The notes beneath the pieces were generated by a model. That model saw only the letters and a program-made list of their open reading frames with translations. It was not told where the DNA came from and ran no database searches. Made by a program: the position numbers and the translations under genes. A stretch of DNA of 64,000 nt from Muricea muricata (taxonomy: Eukaryota > Cnidaria > Anthozoa > Malacalcyonacea > Plexauridae), in the NCBI GenBank assembly GCA_963855995.1, contig OY979716.1:87932103-87996102 (forward strand), read 5' to 3'. Numbering within the stretch: position 1 is the first letter of the stretch; each line of letters starts with the position of its first letter. This document shows, piece by piece, positions 54,973 through 64,000 of this stretch.

Positions 54973-55800
54973 TACAGGTTTATTAAAGCATATACTTTTT
55001 GTATTTTCGTGTGAAACTTCGCAAAAATGTAGGGAAAACTACAGCGATTTGTTTGATGTACTGGTATTTTGAAACATATACATACGTCTTGATAGAGAAA
55101 ATGTCGCCGAATATATTGTTATGTATATAATACAATTTCTTAAAATTTGCTTCTTTACAAGGAAGTAAATAACTTTTTTATGTAATTATTGTTAACAAAT
55201 CAGTAATATAATACCACAATACCATTTTTTTGTCTAAATTCCTTGTAACATTCGTCAAAGGTTATTATTTTCTGTAAATTAGCACTTCCAAATGATTACT
55301 AAGTGGGTGGCATACAGCTATGTCAAGAATTGTGTCAGGCTTTATTTTTCTTGTCTTCTCGCCCACCGCCTCCGCCCGCAACTTGCCAAGTGTAGCAAAA
55401 GGCAAGAAAAATAAAGACTGACACTCAGGTTAAGCCATTTTTAAATAGTTTTACTCACTTAATTAAAATGACATCATTATGGGTAAGGCCTATTGGTATG
55501 TTAGACTAAACTTAGATAAATGTAAGAACTACAAAATCTATCACAACAGCTAAAAAGATCATTTAAACATTAATGAAAAATTCAAAGATTGGTTACCATT
55601 TACCAAATGTTCTAAAAGTTTGTGATTTTGTATATAAATGTGTTATGTGTAAGACTTTAAAAACTAGAACAAAAACATAGATAATTACTTGTATTGTAAT
55701 TCTAATGAGTTTCCTAACCATCTCTGCAGATGTTAAGATGTTCTTTTTAGCTGTTGTGATAGATTTCGGGGGTTTTTTCTTAAATCCATGTTTTGTGTAA
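54973..55800. other. non-coding stretch with 95-bp hairpin
   Basis: GTGTCAGGCTTTATTTTTCT (55334-55353) pairs with AGAAAAATAAAGACTGACAC around a GC-rich loop (CGCCCACCGCCTCCGCCCGC). The rest is AT-rich with no gene. Confidence 0.55.
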
Positions 55801-55877
55801 CATGCAAATTGTCTATTGCGATATCAACATATCTTGATTTAGAAACAATTGTTCTGACCCATAATCAATCATCAACA

Positions 55878-58800
55878 ATGACCTCTTGTTGCGTTTGTCA
55901 ACTGGAGTCATCACATGCTTATTCATGCTCATCATGTCAACAAAATGTACATGTCATCTGTGGGAAAATTAATGGTGAAGAAGGCTGGGGCTGTTCAATA
56001 CTTTGTAATAACTGTGCAGCAGAGCCACCTGCAAAGAAAACATCCTCTTGGAGCATTGCGTATCCATCTAGTTCACAAGAGCTAAAGCACAAAGTTTCAA
56101 ATCCCAAAAAGCAAACTGAAAAAAATGACTGGAAAAGCTATTGTGTATGCCTAACATGCTTCGAAAATGTTATAGAACCAAATATCTATGTTATGAGTAG
56201 AAGGGACACCTCTACAAAGAATAGGCATGTTTTGCGACGACACCCTGAATCAACATTGTCTCAAATTAGAATTTGTAAACTTTGATGCAAATGGTAAAGA
56301 AATCTGTACTGCCAGGGAAAAGTATTTTGCAATCAGTAACAATAGTGTATGTAAGAAAAACAGTTCTAAAACTCAGGGAACATTGTTCAATTTCTGTTCA
56401 GCTTATCCTGTTCAACAAGAGCTACCCCAGGTTTATCCAGAACAAAAAAAGGATACAAACAGAAGCAATGAAATAAAGTATAGTGAACCAACAGGTCCAA
56501 CAAGAGTCATGCCAACTGTTCAGGAATGTGTAGATGAAAAGGATGACAACGTCACGTGCCATGGTTTAGAGGAAGAGATAGCATTTACCGAACCAACAAC
56601 AGGTGGGAAACTTGCTAGTGCCGATTGCAAAAGTTCAGTTCCATATCATAGTCATTCTTGTAGATGTGAGCAGAATACAAGCTTATTGAATTCCAAAATG
56701 GATGCATTAATTAAAACAGTGAGGGAGTTAAAAATCAAAACATCTAGGCCGGCTCCAGCTAAACCTGTTGTTTCATCATACCTTGGTCTTCAAAACAACA
56801 AAGTGATAGACTGGAAGAACATAAATAACATCATAAACTTGACACAATCAATTCCAGAAATAAAATTCTATGGTGGAAATAATGAGAAGAGTCCTTCCAT
56901 TTTGAGATGCGAAAATTCTTTCAGCTGCTTTCAAGCAGGTTGACAGGGATAAATCCTGCAGCAGATCCACGGAAAACTTTGCTCAGAGGAATAGGAAAAT
57001 ACGCAGGATCATTGTCATCTGGGCTTCTTTTATCTTCAGAGAAAACAGAGTGTACAATCAAGGGAGGTAATAATTACTGGTATGGAATAAAAAATGCAAT
57101 CAAACAACATATTTCATGCGACGGAGAACATTCTCAACTTCACTTTGAGGCTCTCCAGTATGCAGCAACACTGAAAAAGAGGAGGTCTAGAGGATTGGAA
57201 GTAACCAAAAACCTAATATGAATAGCATTGTCTGTGGTGAAGTCAAAATCAGCAGCTCAGCAATTTGAACACGAAATTGCAGCACATATTGCTACCGGGA
57301 GTAATGTGGGTGATCTAGGTCATAGCAGAAACCACTTCAATGAAATCCTGTCTGCGATCAACGTGTGGCTTGATAAACAAACAGCCAAACAAATTGCAAA
57401 ACCATTGCCTTCAACAGGCTTCCAACCTCATTTCTATGTTTCTTGTGATAAAAGCACTCCTCATCGGATTTCCAACCACGCCATCAAGATATGTCCACTT
57501 GTTAGTGGGAAGCGTGTTGCAATTCCGGTGAATGCTCCTGAAGTGTATTCAGTAGATTCACTGAATGCAGACGGTGTTTCTGGGGGATGTGCCGATCAGC
57601 TTGCAAAACAAGTCGTCAAAGCCATTAAAGAAGCTTACGGTGATTCTGAAAGCTTCAATCTAAAAGCAGTTTGGCAAGGTACCTGTTGTGACAGGCACTA
57701 TCAAGCTGATGGATTTAAGACTGCAGTTTATCAAGAGCTTGGTATCCCGATTGATCCTGAGTTTTCAGTGGTAGTTTGGGACCAATCGCATTGGATAAAT
57801 CTTGCCATACTCGATATCAAAGATGGAAAGATTGGTTCAGCATCTGACTTCCTGGCATCTCTTGTGAAGAGGTCGAAGAAAAGCCATTCAACATTCCAAA
57901 GAGGAAAGATGCTCAGCAATGTTATAGCACTCGCACATTCTGAGAACCTTGAGCTAAAGATGACAAGAGGCAATTGTGCTGCAAGAATTTGGTCATCGCA
58001 ATACAAGGAATTCAACCCCATCATTCAGAGCTACAAAGCCTGTACAGCTGCCTTCAGAAGCTATGACTACAATGAAATGAAAGAATACAACATTCTTGGC
58101 ACTGACTTTGTGCTAGATCTATGTTGTATATGTGATTCCATGAAAAGCGTTGTCGACTTGATAATTGCTGTTCAAGGATTGTGCTGCCCATGCTGGAAAA
58201 TATGCGTATGGTGGCCTTGTGTGAAAGAATTGTTGGAAAGAAGCACATTGAGGAAATAATGGGAGGAACCTTCAAGAGCCAGGAATTGGTGAAAGAATGG
58301 AAACTAGTTTCTCAAGATGAAACCCACTGCTATTGGGAAGCAAGAGACATTGATGATTGTCAGGCAAGCTTTAAGATATTTGTCGAAGATTCATTGGAAT
58401 CGTTGAGCACAAGATACGATCTATGTGTGCCAGCCATGTGCGAAATGTTAACGTGTCTTGATTTAGAGAATATCATCACTTTGCTATGTGGTGAAAGGCG
58501 ACATGGCAAACCATCCATAAATGAAGGAGATCTTGAAGAATATGGGGTGGAAGGATTCAAGTCGTTTATAAGTCATGTATGAGACATGGCACATGTGAAA
58601 TTGGCCATAGAAGATGGTACCGTTGATCTTAACCCTCGCCTAAGTCATACTCTGCACAAAAAATTAAAGCCAGTACTTAAAGATATACTGTGGCAACAAA
58701 GAGAAATCATAATCAATTGGTTTGACTACGTCCCATCTGTGGCCAGTAAGAAAATCGAACCTCTGTCTTCCGTTATTTCTAAAGATAGTGGCAATCTTTC

Positions 58801-59300
58801 TTCCATGTAGAAAGCTTCGAGTAAGTCGTCTCAGTCGTTTGTCACTACGAGATTTCGTATGCAATTCACGAAAGATGAGAAGATATACACAGTCCAGTTT
58901 AATGAGCCTGCAGTGTATTTGTCGTTGTATACAGATGAAACGGTGTATTCCAAACTTTCCAAACAAAGAAATTTGTCTGGTCATCGATATTGCGCTGGCA
59001 AAAGGAGGCCCTGAAGCAATCGTGGAGTCTTTCTACTCTTTGATGAAGTGTCACAAGAAAGCTGGTAGTCAAAATAACGAAACCCTTTCCTTGCAAACAA
59101 AGTTAGACTGGAGCTTGCCTGGGCCATTGGAAGCAGATCGCATGGTTAAAGAAGTTGCCACACTTTACCTGGACGGAGACAAGAAGAGAGGGCTGAAGTC
59201 TCATTTATTACCTATTACTGGGGACAAATGTGTGTATAAGACAAGCAAAGTTATTGACAGAATTGAAAGTTCTGACATTAAGTTGCCATATGTTTTGTAG
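55878..59300 (+). pseudogene. divergent hAT-like transposase gene with N-terminal zinc fingers
   Basis: Start at ATG 55878. A PHD/RING-like treble-clef finger CCVCQLESSHAYSCSSCQQN with HVICG and CNNC, then a BED-like finger YCVCLTCFENVIEP to RHVLRRHPE, and a long linker with frame changes at about 56270, 56930 and 57220. The core at 57228-58259 has FQPHFYVSCDKSTPHRISNH (likely first Asp), DRHYQADGFKTAVYQELGIP and VVWDQSHWINLAILDIKDG, comparable to the hAT CxxH-LNLA block. The C-terminal part reads GGPEAIVESFYSLMKCHKKA, like the hAT dimer domain, to 59300. I assign hAT-like by order of motifs only; the family is unusual. No terminal repeats found. Confidence 0.55.
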
Positions 59301-60519
59301 AACTTGAAAACTGCAAGTCTGCAACCACAAATTGTTGCGTTCATAGATACAGTACTATCTACGTGATGTTTAATTTATCAACAGCGACAAACAGGTCCTT
59401 CAGGTGCTGGTTGTATTAAAGGTGTTTAACAAAGTCAGCTGAATAATTAGTCATGCCATGCAAATTTTAAATCATTATCATTAATATTTATTTCTTTAGA
59501 ATTTAATTGTTACAGACGAAATTACTTGCATAGCGTCACCAAATTGTCAGGCTGGCTTTGCTACTGGTGGGTGGTCGAAAATATAAAACCAGTTTATACT
59601 GTTGAGATAACAAACTGAAATTTACCAACCTAAAAAGAACAATTTATAAAACTAAATATTTAGTATGCTTCTCAAAATTCACTTATCGAACCGCTTAAAG
59701 ATAGGTTATAGGACGTTCCTTCTGCGCATTGGTCCTGCTCATAAAAACCTGGAGCCACAGATGTAAACCTTGTCTAAATTTTTCACCTTTCAGACTTTTT
59801 GTGAATAAAAACACTGGTTTGCATTTATTTACGAGCAAAGCAAAGTAGAACAGTGTCAGGTATTTAATTAGTAAATTATACTTTACAAATATATCAGTCC
59901 AAAATGTAAACATGTGGACATGTTCTGTTCTGTTTTGTTAGCTTCTTGTGAAATCCATTGTTAATTGTTTTTGCAGTCTGTGAAAACGAATATATATGGA
60001 TGTTGCCTCCCCCCAAGTATTGACTTTTCGCAGTCACTGATACATTTTGTAAGTTGTGATTGACTGACTGTCCGCCTGACACAATTCTGTCGACGGTAAT
60101 AGGCTACCACTAACAGCATTGTTGGTGTGCAAAATGCCATTGGGGTTAGTCACTCAGAGCCCCCAATCTGGCTGCCCGCTTATTTCCTTTCAGATTTTTG
60201 CGCCTGTGGCAGTGTGACGATGGCGCATGGCACGTATAGCTCTACACTCTGCAGCCTTCTTTATTAGATTGTCACTGAGTCATTAACAATCATTGGAGTG
60301 CTTTTTTGTGAAGCTGAAGTTCTGACGTAAATATTTGGCAGGGGAAAAAAGGTGGAATGCAGTAAGGATGGCAGCTCACTTACAGTCCTTTCAGGTAAGT
60401 GTCTTTTCCAATTTTACCCAAACTTTTAAGTTATTTCTTTGTGTTTCTGAAGAGACCACACCCCTTAATATCAAATAAGTTGCATAAGTTATAAAATTTG
60501 TTGTTTATCTGCCACGTAA
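59301..60519. other. stretch without clear gene; possible first exon at 60368
   Basis: Mostly non-coding. ATGGCAGCTCACTTACAG (60368) runs to TTTCAG|GTAAGTG, a good donor, and may be the first exon of the next gene, but the phase does not fit simply. Confidence 0.35.
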
Positions 60520-60539
60520 ATGAAATATTTGACCAATGT

Positions 60540-61300
60540 GTACTTTCATACTCTAGCATTTCTAGTTGATCAAAATGGTTGGAAAAAGTGCATCATATGT
60601 CAGAAAACCACCAGGGAGAGTCTACAATGCCCTGCAAACTCAAAAAGAAAGGATGCTGGTGCTGGTTATATTTTTTTTATGAATGACATCAACAAATTCA
60701 AAAAGATTGAGACTCAATTACCAATAGATAGGTTCCCTGAGGAAGATAATGACAGAATCAACCAGTTACTGTTACAAATGAAAGCATCATGGCATAAATC
60801 ATGTAGAGATCTTTACAACAACACGAAGCTACAGCAAGCTAAGAAACGTAAGTTATCTGCAGTTGAACAAGAAGAAAGTAAAGATGAAGATAAAACATCA
60901 AATGAAAAGCTTCCTTATACTCCTGTAAAATCCAGACGATCAAGTTCTTTACTTTCACCCCTCAAAGCCAGTGCTTTTTCTGTGGAGAATGTGATAGTCC
61001 TGCAAATTTGCATTCTGCATCAACACTTGATGTCGTCAAAATAGTAAAAGAGAGTGTGCAGCTTTATTAAATGATAACATGCTTATCGCTAAACTGCCAG
61101 CTGGTGATTTAATTGCCATTGAGGCAAGATACCACACAAGGCGCCTAGTTGGTATGTATAACAGGGCAAGGCCATTTAAAGTTCAAAAGTCAGAAATTGC
61201 TAATGAACCATCAATGGATCTGGTGCTGCTTTCGTCCTGTTGTAAAAGAAAAAATATTCAAGTTATCTGTGCAGCTGTATTCTTAGAATCTGCAATCTAG
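60540..61300 (+). pseudogene. TE-type Cys/His-rich gene fragment
   Basis: FLVDQNGWKKCIICQKTTRE to LQCPANSKRK, then LLLQMKASWHKSCRDLYNN and KLQQAKKRK form a C-C...H-C zinc module. After frame changes come QCFFCGECDSPANLHSASTL and NDNMLIAKLPAGDLIAIEAR with YHTRRLVGMYNRAR. This N-terminal layout (two Cys/His modules, then GDLIAIEAKYH) occurs in many multicopy invertebrate and fish genes of transposon origin. The catalytic part is absent, so it is a fragment. Confidence 0.55.
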
Positions 61301-62178
61301 ATCAAAACTGGAATCATTTGAGAAGAAACCTTTGTAATAAGCCTGTTGACACAAATCTACTGCAAAACTAATGCTACAATGCTCAAGATGGCGGCTGCAC
61401 TAAAACTCACTCTTATTACTTTTATAATTTTTGATGTTAAGAAAGCATCTTTTACCGCAGCAAATTCTGTTTGTTATTCGTTCCCGGGGAAGAAGTACAA
61501 GATGTACCAGATATGTGAATAATTTAATCGCTATGGATATATAAAAGTGAGAAGAGAATCTGTCTTTCTCATACTTGTGCACTTAGCATTTTACTTATTC
61601 TGACTTGTGATGTTGAATTATGTCCTGGTCCAAAATGCTTTGTTTGTGCTAAGATTACACGAAAGAATCAAAGGTCTACTGATTGTTGTAACTGTGGTAA
61701 AGCCTTACATTTGAAATGTGCGTTTGATAAGATAGTAAGCGATCAAGATAAATTTTATTGTCAGCAATGTGTACACGATCAGGAACAAAGTTTGAATGAT
61801 AGTTCAAGCTCAAATGCTTGTAACAGTGTTTGGAATGCTGAACGATTTTCTGAATACGAAGGGACTAGCTCTGTTTCATCAAAACATGAATGGCTTGCTA
61901 GGTAAACTAGATAACCTCAGATTAATGCTACATGAGTCCAAGAGAAAGATTGATATTCTGGGACTGGCTGAAACTCACTGGTGATGAAGAAATTGCGATT
62001 GATGGCTATATGTTTATATTTAAGGGCAGGAAAAGCGGCCCAGGCGGTGGGGTGCGTTGTTATATTAACAATAATCTACAATGGCAATGGTGAAGATCTT
62101 GAATTTGATACTATTGAAAGAATATGGCTTGAGCTACTTATTAAAAATTCAAAATCACTCTTGGTGTTTGTTGTTTAC

Positions 62179-62333
62179 TAGTGGTGTAGCCAGCGTCGAT
62201 AATTGGAGGGGCGAATATCCATGTATAATGTTTTGCATAATTTATTTCTTTTGAAATCGATTGTTTTTAAGGTCTGTGAACACAAATATACGAATATTGG
62301 CCCCTCCAATTTTCGAAGCTGGCTACGCCACTG
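62179..62333. mobile_element. 155-bp hAT-type MITE
   Basis: The right end is CAGTGGCGTAGCCAGC (inverse) and the left end TAGTGGTGTAGCCAGC, with GGAGGGGC inner parts also paired. TTGTTTAC is duplicated at 62171-62178 and 62334-62341. Removing it rejoins LLVFVVY to RPPNTSEY of the LINE endonuclease. Confidence 0.92.
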
Positions 62334-62379
62334 TTGTTTACCGACCCCCAAATACATCAGAATACCTTAGCCCTGAGTT

Positions 62380-62430
62380 TAATGATATGCTTAATGATAT
62401 GCTTAATGATATGCTTAATGATATGTTAAG
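62380..62430 (+). repeat. 12-bp tandem repeat in LINE
   Basis: AATGATATGCTT about four times, encoding NDML repeats inside the endonuclease region. Confidence 0.9.
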
Positions 62431-63189
62431 TACTTGTTTGATTGAAAATAAGGAAACTATCATCCTTGGAGACATTAATTGTGATATTTGAATAGACTGA
62501 AGATTAAAGAATTCAAAGATGTTCTCTTGGGGCACGGTTTTAAACAGGTTATAACAATGCCAACAAGAATAACAAGAGAGTCGAGTACATTGATTGACAT
62601 AATTGCTACAACCCACAAACAAAACCTATTTAAACACATAACATATTCAAGTTGCATAAGTGACCAAGAATTAACTGGTGCAATTAGGAAAATAAACTGT
62701 TCTAAATTTGTGCCAAGAAAAATTCGCACGCGAAATTTTGCTCATTTTGATATTAACAAAGATCTTAAAAATGCCTCTTGGTATCAAGTACATAACATAA
62801 ACTAACCCTAATACTGCCTGGAATAAATTTAAGCAGATTTCAGTATCTTTGGTTGAAAAGCAAGTTCGCAGACGAAATTGCCCTTGGCTGACACATGAGA
62901 TAAAAAGAAATATGAATGATCGAGATTACTATCTACGAAAGGCGAGGGAGAACTGGTCGGGAGACAGACTGGTCAAGCTTTCGTAGACCAAGAAATCAAT
63001 GCACCAGACTAATTCGACATATTAAGGCTAATTATGCGAGAAATATCTTTGCCGAAAATAGCAACAATCCAAAAAGCTTCTAGAAACAGGTCAAAAAAAT
63101 TTATCCGACAAAACCTACTATTAATAATTTATCTAAATCTTTTGGGATAGATGGAAAAGTGACGTCTGTCATGGATTTGGTTGCAATTA

Positions 63190-63342
63190 ATTATGCGGGT
63201 ATTAATTATCACGGACGCGGTTTCATGCGCTTTTTATAATTTATGCTAGATTTATTCTAGAACGTTGTTGTTGACAAGTTGAGCAGATTTGCTGCATGTA
63301 TTTTAGACTATTTTTCCAAGCTATATTAAATAATTTACGACA
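63190..63342 (+). repeat. probable 5' LTR of BEL/Pao element 3
   Basis: The right boundary is supported by ...TTTACGACA followed by ATTGGTCCTTTTGAGCCGG, a primer-site-like leader common in BEL/Pao elements. The left boundary is uncertain because the second LTR is outside the window. Confidence 0.4.
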
Positions 63343-63374
63343 ATTGGTCCTTTTGAGCCGGATATTTTGCTACG

Positions 63375-64000
63375 ATGAGCGTCGATCTTGGAAAAAGAAA
63401 GAAAATAAGAGAAGGTCACAGGGCTTTTACGAGGAAATTGTTCGATAGTGCAAATGATTTGTTGCAGAATTTCGATGGGTCACAAAGCCAAGAAGACCGC
63501 ATACAACGGTTGATCGTGAAGTATCAGGAAAAGCTGACAACATTGAAGGAACTGGACGATGGTATCTTATTATTGGTCGCTGATAAACATATCGAGAACG
63601 AAATCAAAGAATCCGAAGCTATTCGCAGCGAAGTACAAGAGATTTTACTAAAGTTAGAGCGTTGTTTATCTAATATAAACAAAGATGGCGAACAGGGCTC
63701 TGCTGGAAGCCCAAGTGTAAACATAACTAGCATGGCCAGTGGTGTAAGTAGTGTTAGTTCATCGAAACTGCCATAGCTAACATTAAAAACCTTTAGTGGA
63801 GATCCAAAACGATGGCAAGAATGGTGGGAGTGCTTCAAAGTCGCTATTGACGAAAATAGCAAGCTAAGCGAGATTGAAAAGTTTACGTGTTTACGAAGTT
63901 TGGTCGAAGGGAATGCAGAAAGTGCGATTGCAGGTCTGCCACTGACGTCGGCGAACTACAAGGGAGCTTTAGAAATACTACAAACTAGATTCGCCCAGAA
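63375..64000 (+). pseudogene. gag: BEL/Pao element 3 gag, partial
   Basis: ATG 63375 (MSVDLGKRKKIREGHRAFTR). A helical N-terminal part ends SSVSSSKLP. An in-frame TAG (63774-63776) is followed by the DUF1759 capsid region in the same frame: LTLKTFSGDPKRWQEWWECF, FTCLRSLVEGNAESAIAGLP, ANYKGALEILQTRFAQ to the window end. A single Lys (AAG) to TAG change explains the stop, as KLPKL is the family motif. Otherwise the frame is unbroken, so this element is younger than the other two BEL/Pao copies. Confidence 0.85.

Larger units (their letters stand above)
61386..63190 (+). mobile_element. CR1/L2-like LINE, decayed
   Basis: Starts CAAGATGGCGGCTGC (MAAALKLTL). A NPGP-type leader (FLTCDVELCPGPK) is followed by a PHD-like finger CFVCAKITRKNQRSTDCCNC to CQQC, then after a frame change the endonuclease: FHQNMNGLLGKLDNLRLMLH, DILGLAETHW, ERIWLELLIKNSKSLLVFVV, YRPPNTSEYLSPEFNDML, IILGDINCDI, TLIDIIATT, CPWLTHEIKRNMNDRDYYLR. 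It ends before the RT. Split by a MITE at 62179-62333. Many stops. Confidence 0.8.

Noticed and set aside
1..64000. CRISPR arrays, tRNA or rRNA genes, bacterial operons
   Set aside because: No regular spacer-repeat arrays, no cloverleaf or rRNA sequence recognised, and genes have introns.

Overview
The window looks like repeat-rich chromosomal DNA of an invertebrate metazoan. Genes carry GT-AG introns, the DNA is AT-rich, and nearly all recognisable coding sequence belongs to transposable elements of animal type: BEL/Pao, DIRS, CR1/L2-like LINE, Penelope-like, hAT, Kolobok, Tc1/mariner and integrase-like DNA transposons. The mix would suit a cnidarian or another marine invertebrate, but no cellular gene fixes the taxon, so this is inference. 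No rRNA, tRNA, CRISPR or bacterial operon was seen.

Layout. 1-11545: an unrecognised minus-strand spliced gene is split by a BEL/Pao retrotransposon (307-10677; LTRs; 5-bp target duplication GGTGC). That element is itself interrupted, inside a gag zinc knuckle, by a 4.5-kb DNA transposon (1841-6388; ~325-bp inverted repeats; 8-bp duplication ACAACTGT). The inner transposon carries an alpha-kinase gene (+) and a spliced integrase-like transposase gene (-). 11557-16077: a decayed DIRS-type retrotransposon (gag, RT, RNase H, truncated tyrosine recombinase). 16288-19773: a hAT element inside a fold-back repeat. 19961-21690: an unknown spliced gene with a P-loop. 22092-22570: a 60-bp minisatellite. 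23155-26971: minus-strand BEL/Pao, Kolobok-like and Penelope-like fragments, with a 773-bp TTAA MITE.

27078-45588: a large, decayed two-gene element (DUF6589-type gene on +, RecQ-type helicase on -) that hosts two insertions. The first is a beautifully preserved Kolobok element (27175-34564; TTAA duplication; 121-bp inverted repeats) with an about 12-exon transposase gene and a convergent three-exon gene for a Cys-rich / RG-rich / P2RX7 C-terminal-domain protein. The second (about 37260-42207) is another copy, inverted, of the alpha-kinase + integrase transposon, itself hit by a CR1/L2-like LINE.

45785-64000: a LINE or Helentron endonuclease fragment with a 690-bp MITE, a ~260-bp unit repeated three times with splice-site-like borders, a perfect 1012-bp tandem duplication, a nearly intact hAT element (51756-54964; 8-bp duplication CTCCACGC), a divergent hAT-like gene with N-terminal zinc fingers, a Cys/His-rich TE-type gene, a decayed LINE split by a 155-bp hAT MITE, and the start of a third BEL/Pao element.

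The best candidate for a new system is the alpha-kinase/integrase transposon. Two independent copies in different surroundings keep the same two genes, converging on each other between related inverted repeats. The Kolobok/P2RX7 and DUF6589/RecQ elements share this plan: a transposase-like gene converges on an accessory gene whose domain is otherwise known from cellular signalling or DNA-repair proteins.
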